NCBI RefSeq assembly: GCF_040115645.1 | Contig: NC_089572.1 | Coordinates: forward strand, 558,001 to 622,000 | Reading direction: 5' to 3' | Length of the DNA: 64,000 bases | From: Euwallacea fornicatus | Taxonomy: Eukaryota > Arthropoda > Insecta > Coleoptera > Curculionidae | Shown here: piece after piece, positions 55,303-64,000 of the stretch | Numbering within the stretch: position 1 is the first letter of the stretch | Layout: every line of letters begins with the position of its first letter | The notes under the pieces: generated by a model | What the model was told of the DNA's origin: nothing | Database searches by the model: none | The model's input: the letters and a program-made list of their open reading frames with translations, nothing else | Position numbers and translations under genes: made by a program

Positions 55303-56589
55303 TTAGGTGCATACCTATGACTCCGGGTTTTTATACGCATTTTCAACTGCTTGAAACTGTATAAATTTATTAACAATGTTTATTAAAAATAATTTCCGTC
55401 GTTAATGACAACATTTTCCCAGAGATTAGGCAGTTTATGGATTCCATCGTAAAAAAAATTCGTCGGTTTTGAAGCGATCCATTCATCAAGCCATTCTTGG
55501 ACTTCTTGGCGATTCTGGAAGCGCTGCTCTGCCAAACCGTGAGCCGTTGAACGGAAAAGGTGATAATCCGACGGGGCAATATCTGGCGAGTATGGCGGGT
55601 GCAGTAAGACTTCCCCATTTGAAATCCTTCAAGGTGTTCTTGACTGGTTGAGCGACATGAGGTCTTTGCGTTGTCACGAAGCAGTATGACTTTGTCGTGT
55701 CGATCCGCCCATTCTGGCCTCTTTACTGCGAGTTGATTACGCAACTGCACTAGTCGTTGGACGTAACGATTGGCAGTGACTGTTTCGCCAGGTTGGAGAA
55801 GCTCGTAATACAGTATGCTGCGCTGGTCCCACCAAATGGAGAGCAATACCTTCTTCCCGTGGATGTTTGGCTTTGCGGTCGAAGTTGTTGGCTCACCCGG
55901 GCTCACCCATGATTTTTTCCTCTTTGGATAGTCCAAGTAAAGCCATTTTTCATCTCCGGTCACGATACGATGTAGAAAAGACTTTCTTTGAAAACGTTCA
56001 AGCAAGATCTCACACGTCGTTTTTCGTTGCTCTTTGTTCCTTTCCGTCAATTCATAAGGCATCCATTTTCCTTCCTTTTGAATTTTTCCCATAGCATGAA
56101 GACGAACCGAAAACGTTTTCTGCGTGACGTTAAGGGAAGATGCGAGCTGTTCTTGCGTTTGCGCGGCGTCTTCGTCCAACAAAGCCTGCAGTTCTTCGTC
56201 TTAAAATTTTTCGATGGCTTACCATGCTCCTTGTCGTTGAGGTCGAAATCACCTGATTTGAAGCGCAGAAACCATTGTTGGGAAGTTCTTATAGATGCAG
56301 CATCATTGCCATAAGCCTCAACGAGCATTTGGTGAGCGGCGGTGGCGTTTTTCTTAAGATGGAAAAGGAAGAGCAAAGCTTCCCGCAAATGATGTTTATT
56401 CGGCACAAAATTGGACATATTTAAACCTTAATTGAAAAGTTTTAAAAGGTCATATAGCAATTATCATATATAAATAGAAAGCCGGTAATACGGAACAAAA
56501 AATGAAATAAAATTCCTTACATAAAAACATATTTTTTCAAAGAAAATAGAACTAGAAATAAAAACGCGGAGTCATAGGTATACACCTAA
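55303..56589 (-). mobile_element. mariner element, full length, inactive
   Basis: 1287 bp with ends TTAGGTGCATACCTATGACT (left) and TTAGGTGTATACCTATGACT (right, complement) and TA at 55301-55302 and 56590-56591. Same length as the mariner at 890-2176 but with different TIRs, so it is a separate lineage of the same subfamily. It lies between two cuticular genes. Confidence 0.92.
55380..56418 (-). pseudogene. mariner transposase (DD34D), three frameshifts
   Basis: The start MSNFVPNKHHLREALLFLFH at 56418 opens the HTH domain, with AHQMLVEAYGNDAASIRT. A frameshift near 56200 moves to the long frame (56182 onward) with QEQLASSLNVTQKTFSVRL, KWMPYELTERNKEQR (the WVPHEL equivalent, here WMPYEL), RIVTGDEKWLYLDYPKRKK (first Asp) and LLQPGETVTANRYVQ. 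After the second Asp (LLRDNAK) two more shifts occur near 55660 and 55620. The last segment then reads HPPYSPDIAPSDYHLF (third Asp, spacing 34) and ends VVINDGNYF. Less decayed than the 890-2176 copy. Confidence 0.9.
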
Positions 56590-56591
56590 TA

Positions 56592-57058
56592 ATTATTCAT
56601 TGTCAAACTGGCTTTGTAGTTTCTTTAAATCTTTAGAAAAACTGGGAAATAGTAGAAACCAGACGAACCAATTGTTGAAAAAAAAATGCCTGACAGAACT
56701 GACGATAACAAAAAGTTAAAAAGAACATTAAGAAATTCAGGAATCATGAATGCCAGAGATTACAATTTTTAGACAAACCGCAATACCAAAACATGTAGAA
56801 TTTCTATTCGGTTTTACAGCACGTAAAACTTCGTTTTGCCAACAAATATGGGGATAGTGATGTCGATGCCCGCAAGTCAATTTGTTCAATCGCCCTATAC
56901 AAATTGCCGTCTTTTTCATAAAAGGTTCAAATTTTCGACCATTTCCGAGTTAAATCTTCTGTTTCCACATAAACAACAATAAAAATTACTTTAAACGAAT
57001 CAAATCTATTGGAATTTTAATAAAACATATAAACACAATTTTAATTTTATCAGTCCTC
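56592..57058. other. No supported gene
   Basis: AT-rich spacer and 3' flank of the cuticular gene that follows. Confidence 0.5.
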
Positions 57059-57061
57059 TCT

Positions 57062-57373
57062 TCACCATGCCTGGATAGTTGGAGTCAAGTAGCTCTTAGC
57101 TACAATTGGGCTGCTGACGACATCGGCTCGGTAACTGGAGCTTACAGCAGCTGGCAAAACGTGAGCATCATAAGCTACTGGAGCGACATAAGCTACTGGA
57201 GCAGCGTAAGCTACAGCTGCTGGCTTGCTGATGACGTCTTCCCTGTAGGTGCTGCTGAGTGAAGCGGGAGCCACATAAGTCTTGGCAATAACTGGAGCTA
57301 CGACTTCATGGTATAAGCTGGGCTTAGCCACGACGATAGCAAGGAGAGCAGACAACACCACCAATTTGAACAT
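57062..57373 (-). CDS. Cuticular protein with YREDVISKPA motif, 103 aa
   Basis: The signal peptide MFKLVVLSALLAIVVA is identical to that of the 257-aa neighbour, followed by KPSLYHEVVAPVIAKTYVAP. It has one STYREDVISKPA motif, a short AYAAPV region and the terminal SSSYRADVVSSPIVAKSYLT ending IQAW. It represents the minimal form of the family: one N-terminal motif, one linker and the conserved C-terminal motif. The start and the leader are shared with the paralogues. The reading frame is intact, so it is probably an expressed secreted cuticle component. No intron is visible. Confidence 0.88.
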   Translation of the reverse strand: MFKLVVLSALLAIVVAKPSLYHEVVAPVIAKTYVAPASLSSTYREDVISKPAAVAYAAPVAYVAPVAYDAHVLPAAVSSSYRADVVSSPIVAKSYLTPTIQAW

Positions 57374-57576
57374 TTTGTTTCTTTAGGTCTGTGTTGCGAG
57401 TCTTGAGACTGACTGATTGAGACTGATATAATATCAGTCCGACAATCCAGTATTTATATCAAAACGCAGTTCGTTAATCCAATGTCGTCGTACGTAACAC
57501 TGTGCAGTGATCTTGAACAAAATTTACTTATTGGCCTTCAGTGGGAACAGGATCAAAATTTTAGTATTGATGACGC
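57374..57576 (-). promoter_or_regulatory. Promoter and 5'UTR of the 103-aa cuticular gene
   Basis: TATAAATA at 57451-57458, the leader nearly identical to the neighbours from the ATG to about 57425, the TTCAAGATCACT word (complement of 57506-57520) and the distal block 57546-57576 at matching distances. Confidence 0.75.
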
Positions 57577-57579
57577 TGA

Positions 57580-59225
57580 ACCTTGCAATAATTTGTTAAT
57601 TCCTCACATTCTAAAAGCACTACATATCAGTACCTGGCCAGGTAACTCCTAACAAAAAGGAAGAAAAGTGGTCAAATCACGAAATATTCATGTCGAAGAC
57701 GGTAGAGGATTCGTGAAGACACTTCCACAAGAGATCGGTGAGTGGTTTGTCCCAGAAGCGGGAAATTGGGCAACATAGCAATAGGCAGAATGAAAAACCT
57801 TAAGGAAGCTGTAACTCTAAAAATAAATAATTCTACGTTCCGAGGAAGTTTTCAGTTTGCAATAGCGGTCACCATTTATCATCATTAATATATCAATCCT
57901 CAGAACTGCGATCCATCGCTTCGAGCCAAAGTTTAACCATGTGAAAAACGTAGAATTCCTGCCCATTATTCTCATGAAGTTGTAAAGTCTCTTTCTATTG
58001 TCTACTGTTCATGGTATTCATGGTCCATGGTAGCTTAAACCGGACTCCATACTGATTTAAACCGGAACTCCACATCGCGTTTTATGGCATACATAGTCCA
58101 TATTCACTTAAATTAAATTTCAAACCAACCAGCACATAAACCCCACGTCTCAGGCGAAATGCTTGAAAAATCTCTACCACAAACCAAGAGGGGTAAAACA
58201 CCCGCCCTGTTTAAATAGTGTAATTGTTGAGAATTTGATATCATTAATTTTTAGTATGAAAATTTCCAGATCTCCGAACATTTCTGGGAAAAAAAAACAA
58301 ACAATTGCAATTACGTTTATTTTTTCCTCCCTTCATTTAAGGTGAACTCATTCAACGTGGAATGAGAAAGTCGACATTAATTCCTGGAATAACAGTATGC
58401 CAGGCAACAATGCAGAACTCGTCATTTGATCCGGCATATAATTGCGTACCCAAGTATGCAAAACCTCATAAAATTCTGATATTGTAGAAATTTTGAACGT
58501 TCCAAACTTTTATTGCGCAGTATACAGGGTGTCCAGATTTCGTTGTCATCATAGGAATATCACAGTTGGTGCACGAGATGGATAGTTGCCGTTTCCAGAA
58601 ACCTGTGGACGATTTTCGTGAAATATATAAAGGCGCCTTTAAAGCTTTCGTAAAAGCGGTATTGCACTGAGAATTTATTCATGAATTTCTTCGCGAAGCC
58701 GCTTCATGAATTATTTCACGTATGTAACCCTTTTGACACTGCCAATTTTGCTGTGAATTAATTCACGAATAAACTCGAGAAGTTATTCACGGATTAGGTA
58801 TCAAGATGGATCATAAACACCAGAGCCTCAATTCATGAATAAACGAATTTATCGAAAACACTAACACGTTCTTATCCGAGCTATAAAACCTGGAATAATA
58901 CCTTCGGATTGCAGTTCGTATAGTTCCCAGCATCAAAATCCAACAAGATTAGAATTCAAAACTACGAATATGTGCAGAATTCATGAAGAAGAGGAGACGA
59001 GCAGGAGGGGAGTAAGGTTGGTCATTCTAAAAAATAATTTTTCGTCATTCATCCTAAATTAGATTTTTTGGCAGTCGGACAACAACTGACGTTTTCATAT
59101 ACAGGGCTGCTCATTAGTGCCCGAATAGTACGTTATGTCAGTAAATATGAGTTTTAGAAGGAAACGTTTTATATCAAAATTTGTGGTGTAACAGTAGAGG
59201 TGTGTATTTAAAAATTTTTTCAAAT
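57580..59225. other. No supported gene; isolated transposon-end words
   Basis: TACAGGGTGTCCAGATTTCG near 58522 and TACAGGGCTGCTCATTAGTG near 59100 look like transposon ends, but I did not find their partners. The remaining sequence is unassigned. Confidence 0.35.
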
Positions 59226-60440
59226 GCACAGAGTCCGACATAAATGTGTGGTAGTATCAAACTATGTTTATTTTTAAGCCAAAATCCTTAGTTTTTTTGT
59301 TATTTTCAGATTTATCGTCAAATTTTAAGGTCCGTTAACGTAATGAGTCTTATACCAAATATTTACCGTTTCCCAGTTATTTGAAAAAATTCGAACATTT
59401 CGATAGCTGTAAGGTTCTATGGAAATCGGTTATGTCCTCTAACCGCGGCGAATTTCCAAATCAGTCTTATGAGGCTGCAAAAGAACCTAATAAAATACAT
59501 TTCGACTTATTTTGCTAAGAAAAAATTTCCGCGACCTCCGAAATAGGCCACCGAATTTTGATGGCTTCGAACACCAATAACTTGTTTACTTCAAATAGAA
59601 TGCCCTAATTTGTTCAACAGCATTCGTTTCTAGAATGATCTACAACTTTTGTTAACATTATTCTATCCGTAAACTCCGCAATTTTTAAGTTCCTGGAAAA
59701 TGCCCCTTTCTGGCTTCTAAACGTTTCAAAAGTCGAACCGGTGACGTCATCATAACAAGTGTTATGCGATGTCCAGGGACGTTTAGTGTTATTTAGACAT
59801 TTTTTATGACTATCGACGACTGTATTGTTTCGTTTTCGAAAATGCGCCTTAATTCTAACGTATTTTTTGTTAATATTGTCATTTTAATTAATAGGTAAAT
59901 AGGCCTTTTGGATAAAACTGCAACTGTGTTCTGATCTGAGAGGGGGTACAATTTGAGAATTTGTCGTGAATGCCTCAATTACGTAAAAATAAAATAATTT
60001 TCTGTAGTTTTAAGCATTTTGGTATTCCGAACGCAATGCCATCGAGAAACTTAGGGCATTCTATTTGAATAAGCAAGTTATTGAGATTTGCAGTGCTGCA
60101 ACTTCGGAGGCGCGTTTTGGAAGTTATAGAATTTTTTAAAAATAAAATACGTCAAAACGTAGCTTATTAGATACTCTTGGAGCCCCATAAGACCGCGTCT
60201 AAAATTCGCAGGATTTAGGGTGCGGCACTAATTTCCCTTGCAGCTATCAAAATTTTCGAATTTCCCCGAATAACTCTGAGACGGTAAATCTTTGACATAG
60301 GACCCTCCACGTAAACAGATCTTAAAATTTACCGATAAATCCGAAAATGACTAAAAAACTGAGAAATGTGAGAAATGTGAGAAAAGTGATTAAAAAAAAC
60401 ATAGTTGGACACTACCACACATTTTTGACGGACCCTGTAC
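59226..60440. mobile_element. Large foldback element, about 1.2 kb, arms about 0.4 kb
   Basis: The left arm 59226-59640 and right arm 60015-60440 are inverted copies. Shared words include AAATGTGTGGTAGT, TCAGATTTATCG / TCGGATTTATCG and CAAATAGAATGCCCTAA. The ends read CACAGAGTCCG and, inverted, TACAGGGTCCG. The roughly 375-bp centre is unrelated and noncoding. It has no transposase and lies between two cuticular genes. Confidence 0.82.
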
Positions 60441-60444
60441 ATTT

Positions 60445-61440
60445 GAAAATAATTTTAAAATATGCAACTCTTAACAATAAAAGACTTCGACGTGAAACAT
60501 TTCCTTCTAAAGCTCATATCTGCTGAAATATCGCACTTAATGAAACTAATAAGAAACCTTGTGTATGCAAAACCCTGTTGTTTAGGCCAGAGGCTTCCTG
60601 AGTTCCTGCCTAACAGTAGTGACTGCCTCACTAGGCACCCACAGAGAAATCCAAATACGCTGGCGGGGTTTCGTAATTGAGTCAAAGGACCAGACGGGGT
60701 GCCGTCGTAAATTAATGGGGTTCCAAAGGTTCGAGAGGGTATAGAAACTCTGTTACACGGATTACACTAAATTTAATCACAGACTAGTTGAATTACAGGG
60801 TTGAGTGGTGATTAAACTATTAACAATAATGCCCCTGTACAGATTTCTATTGCAACAAGATAGAGTTGGTAGAGAGATTTATTCTAATTTGTGAAATCGA
60901 GAGAGAAGAGAAGTTGATCTTAACTCGACGAGATGAGGAACGGTTCTGCTTTTGCTCCAAGAGGGGTGGTGCTCTTTCCCGAAAAGAGCAGGTCCCGAGT
61001 CTGGTTCTTTTCCACGATTTCGTGGGAAACTCACAACCTTGATGCTTTCACACCAATGCCTTATCGCTAACACCCTCTGGTTCTTGTCCAGTTGCGAGTT
61101 TGTTGCGACACTCCATCCTAATTTACTGCGGCCCTCAATTATTGTACGATTTGCCCTTCATCAATCAGGGTGGAAGAAAACCATATGAAAGGTGATTGGC
61201 GCGGTACCCATGATTTGGCACCTAATGGTATGTCGAGTTTTGGGTTCTGCTTTCTCTTTTTACCAAATTTATTGCCCAGATGTTAGGGCATTGCGTGAGA
61301 GCGATCTTTATGTTGGAGTTTCTCCAGCACCTGCAGTAGGCCGATTTGAGCTTGATTATAGGCCTTTACAGGTCTGTTTCGATATAAATTAAAACGAAAA
61401 ATTACTTCGAAAAAATCAATCCATTGGCATTTTAATAAAT
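60445..61440. other. No supported gene; GC-richer patch 60680-61150
   Basis: The patch could be retroelement debris (a TGTTACACGGATTACAC word near 60750), but no LTR pair, motif or target duplication was found. The part near 61400 is the 3' flank of the next gene. Confidence 0.35.
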
Positions 61441-61478
61441 TATATATACAAACAGTCGAAACTTCATCATTCCTCTCT

Positions 61479-61814
61479 TCACCAAGCGGAACCGTGAGCG
61501 TAACCGTAAACAGCTGGGGCCAAATAGCTCTTAGCGACAATTGGACTGCTGACGATATCTGCTCTGTAGCTGGCACTTACAGCTGGCAAAGCATGGGCAA
61601 CTGCGGCGGCGTAAGTCACCGGTGCAGCTACCGCAACGGGGGCCGCGTAAGCTACAGCTGCTGGCTTACTGATGACGTCTTCCCTATAGGTGCTGCTGAC
61701 TGCAGCTGGCGCCACGTAGGTCTTGGCGATGACTGGAGCTGCAACTTCGTGGTACAAGCTGGGCTTAGCCGTAGCTAGAGCGAGGAGAGCGGACAACACC
61801 ACCAATTTGAACAT
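61479..61814 (-). CDS. Cuticular protein with YREDVISKPA motif, 111 aa
   Basis: The signal peptide MFKLVVLSALLALATA is followed by KPSLYHEVAAPVIAKTYVAP. One SSTYREDVISKPA motif, AYAAPVAVAAPV repeats and the C-terminal SASYRADIVSSPIVAKSYLA are followed by a small extension, VYGYAHGSAW, absent from the 103-aa paralogue. It is otherwise the same architecture and presumably the same role in the cuticle. The start is fixed by the shared signal peptide and leader. Of the three close paralogues its signal peptide differs most (ALATA versus AIVVA). Confidence 0.9.
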   Translation of the reverse strand: MFKLVVLSALLALATAKPSLYHEVAAPVIAKTYVAPAAVSSTYREDVISKPAAVAYAAPVAVAAPVTYAAAVAHALPAVSASYRADIVSSPIVAKSYLAPAVYGYAHGSAW

Positions 61815-62014
61815 TTTGTTTCTTTAGGTCTGTGTTGCGAGTCTTGAGACTGACTGATTGCGGCTGATGGTATATTGAACCGTGGCCTAGGTATTTATAC
61901 CCAAGAGCAATTCACTAAGCAGACCCATACGCGATGCTGTCCGGTGATCTTGAACGAAGTTTAGACCTTGACAATCGATGAAAACAGGATCAAAATTTCA
62001 ATGGCGATGACGCC
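61815..62014 (-). promoter_or_regulatory. Promoter and 5'UTR of the 111-aa cuticular gene
   Basis: TATAAATA at 61892-61899, a leader shared with the two neighbours up to about 61860, TTCAAGATCACC (complement of 61943-61957), a TCAAGGTCT word near 61965 and the distal block 61983-62014. Confidence 0.75.
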
Positions 62015-62019
62015 GAATG

Positions 62020-63228
62020 TTGCAGTCATTTTTTAGTACTTCTTAAAGTCGTATACGAAATGAAAGGAGGCACCGCCTATACAAAATCGTACAGTTTCTT
62101 GAAATAAAAAGGTGAATGAAGCACGAAGGACGGTTGGTTTAACGTAATAAGTGTTTTGCGGCTCTGCCGGATGTAAAATTTATTTTTTGCGTGTAAAATT
62201 CGTGGATTTTTATGATCATACTCCTTCAAGCTTGTCTCTTCCATAACAGCTTAACATTTGTTCTTAATTCGCTCGGTTTTTAACGCAAAATGGACCGAAA
62301 TTTCACAACAGATGCGGCCTTCGTATTTTGTTAATTTCGAATTAAACAATTTCGCGGCAATCATCCCTTTGAACTGTGTCCTAAATTCCAACACATTATA
62401 AGCCAATTAAGCACGCACAGAAGTGTTTAGAGGCTAACTGATTCAATAATAAATGAACCAGCCTATATTAGGGGGCAATTAATCACCCGAAACGAGGGGT
62501 AGTTTATAATAATGAATCCTTATATTTGCGTTAAATACTCATAAGGGGAAGATCTATGTTGTGTAGTTAGGATAAGGGACCACTGTTATGGTTATGGTCG
62601 TTTGTGGCTGTCCGAATTTCGGTATATTAGCTGATTCTGTGATTAATAAAGGGTCTAGTGTGGTTGAGTTTGGGCTATGTCTGAGGAAAGCAAAGAAACT
62701 CTATTCGCGTGCATGAAGATATAATTGTTCGTCCTTATTCGGGTTAGTTCTTATGAAAATTTTTTTACGCATTCGTATGTATGAACATAAAAATTCAAAG
62801 CTTCGTTGTCAAAATGGTAGAAAAAATTAAAGTTTAATTGAAACTTTTGCAAACAAAATTCTACCACAGATTTCTGAGGTCAAAACATGACGATTTAACC
62901 CAATTTACATTAGTCCAAAAGTGGACGGTTTTCGAAATTCAGGGCGTCAAAGTGAAAACAAAAAAAAGCCAAAATATTCATTTCTTGGTTGGTAATGCTG
63001 CTATCTACACAAAATATCGTATCGGGTGGTTTTTGGAGATAAGAAATCAGAATCCGTTTACATTTTCGATGCACAATGTAGAGGGCGTTGTCAGCGCTCG
63101 ATGAACCCTCTTTAAAAGGGCATAACTTTTTCATCATCCGGTATAAAATTTATTTATGACTAAACTTGTGCTTTCCTACATTTTTTAAGGAAAAAAGGTC
63201 TCTCGTTAAAAATCTCTACGAGGCTTCC
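62020..63228. other. No supported gene; right part may belong to the terminal element
   Basis: The 62860-63228 stretch runs into the left inverted arm at 63229 without an obvious boundary, so the arm may be longer than the 83 bp visible on the right, which is cut by the window end. Confidence 0.4.
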
Positions 63229-64000
63229 TTCTTGAGATATTTGAAGCTTAAAGTTCGCTGCATGTCTTGAACAATAATTTTAATGTACTACATATCTATT
63301 CTTACAGTTGGTGGTACATTATCAACATGAATTTAAGATTAATGTGTGGGCAGGAATAATTGACAATTTTACTATTGGTCCTGTCATTTTGCCGCCCCGA
63401 TTAAGTGGTGAAAGTTATCTGGAACATATTCAAAATTCAATGCCAGAATTATTGGAAGATCTTCCTTTACAACTTCGGCAAGATATGTGGTTTATGCACG
63501 ACGGTGCTCCGCCAAATTTTACTATAAATGTGCGAAACTATTTAAATCAACAGTACCCACGAAGATGGATAGGTAGAGGAAATGATGCTCCCATACCATG
63601 GCCACCGCGCTCACCGGATTTAACTCCGATGGATTATTTTTTATGGGGGACTCTAAAGTCCATGGTATACTTCACGGCCATAAATAGTGAAGAGGAACTA
63701 TGGGGACGAATTCAAAATGCAGTAAACATTTTAAAGAACGACGAAGAATTGATGAATAGAGTACATTTTAGTTTCTTGCGTCGGATTAATCTTCGTATGC
63801 AAGTCAATGGTGGTCATTTCGAACATCCACTAAAAGTATAATTTTTTCGTGTTTATGTTTGGTATCTATGTTTTCAAGTAATTTGTAGTCTATTTTTAAG
63901 TTTTCATTTTTTTTTATCCAACTGTAAGAGTAGATATGTAGTACATTAAAATTATTGTTCAAGACATGCAGCGAACTTTAAGCTTCAAGTATCTCAAGAA
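63229..64000 (+). mobile_element. Inverted repeats around a transposase 3' half (continues past window)
   Basis: Bases 63229-63311 are repeated inverted at 63918-64000 with two mismatches in 83, beginning TTCTTGAGATA and ending CTTACAGTTGG. The window ends inside the right arm. Between the arms is the intact C-terminal half of a transposase. It has the same architecture as the 623-bp element at 12978-13600, but is less decayed. Confidence 0.85.
63308..63841 (+). CDS. DD41D-family transposase, C-terminal half, open frame
   Basis: 177 codons beginning within the end of the left arm. HEFKINVWAGIIDNFTIGPV, LSGESYLEHIQNSMPELLED, MWFMHDGAPPNFTINVRNYL (second Asp), RWIGRGNDAPIPWPPRSPDL and TPMDYFLWGTLKSMVY (third Asp) follow in order, ending VNGGHFEHPLKV. 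The second-to-third Asp spacing counts as 43 because of two extra residues around NDA, versus 41 in relatives. The DNA-binding domain and the first catalytic Asp are absent, so it cannot be an active transposase alone. The ATG is not a natural start; TTCTTACAG just upstream looks like a splice acceptor, so an upstream exon is possible. Confidence 0.8.
   Translation: MVVHYQHEFKINVWAGIIDNFTIGPVILPPRLSGESYLEHIQNSMPELLEDLPLQLRQDMWFMHDGAPPNFTINVRNYLNQQYPRRWIGRGNDAPIPWPPRSPDLTPMDYFLWGTLKSMVYFTAINSEEELWGRIQNAVNILKNDEELMNRVHFSFLRRINLRMQVNGGHFEHPLKV

Noticed and set aside
1..64000. tRNA, rRNA, CRISPR array or bacterial regulatory sites
   Set aside because: None found on reading. The inverted repeats all belong to eukaryotic transposons, and direct repeats are too few and unspaced for CRISPR.

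Overview
The window looks like insect nuclear DNA, possibly from a beetle. It is AT-rich and dense in Tc1/mariner-superfamily DNA transposons, with one young Ty3/gypsy-type retrotransposon family and scattered LINE pieces. The only host genes I can support are four small cuticular-protein genes of the YREDVISKPA type. I see no tRNA, rRNA, CRISPR array or bacterial-style operon. Calls were made by reading and translating the sequence; no database search was run.

Region by region. At 0.6-3.5 kb, a short tandem repeat is cut by a 1287-bp mariner (890-2176), followed by an older mariner relic. At 6.0-9.0 kb, an inactivated DD41D-type element (6001-7617) abuts a Tc1-like relic on the same strand, which is itself split by a 347-bp solo LTR (7929-8275). 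At 9.8-10.7 kb lies the 3' end of an R1-like LINE. At 12.98-13.60 kb is an internally deleted element keeping only the 3' end of its transposase. From 15 to 21 kb there is mostly unassigned sequence. At 21.3-23.7 kb there are foldback/MITE structures and an I/Jockey-like LINE tail.

A Tc1 element with TIRs at 23814 and 29474 was split by a 4121-bp LTR retrotransposon (23931-28051). A nearly identical second copy sits at 43394-47514. At 31.8-33.6 kb is a second mariner relic carrying an insertion. At 35.13-36.69 kb is a Tc3-like DD34E element with repeated (IR/DR-like) ends. At 38.42-41.99 kb a DD41D-type element with TIRs of about 0.46 kb has a second Tc1/mariner element inserted in its left TIR. 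At 47.5-50.1 kb is a stack of foldback elements. At 51.0-52.1 kb and 55.3-56.6 kb are further transposase pseudogenes. Another foldback lies at 59.2-60.4 kb. The window ends inside the right arm of an inverted repeat flanking a transposase 3' half (63229-64000).

The cuticular genes (37.3-37.7, 53.2-54.0, 57.1-57.4 and 61.5-61.8 kb, all minus strand) share a signal peptide, a TATA box and a 5'UTR block. Three of them also share an upstream block about 130-200 bp from the ATG. They read as a locally duplicated, co-regulated family whose spacing has been inflated by transposons.

The most notable item is the LTR retrotransposon. Both copies keep an uninterrupted 969-codon Gag-protease-RNase H frame, although the reverse-transcriptase catalytic core and the integrase core are missing. 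The two copies are almost identical, so the deleted form itself has been mobilised recently, presumably by enzymes supplied in trans.
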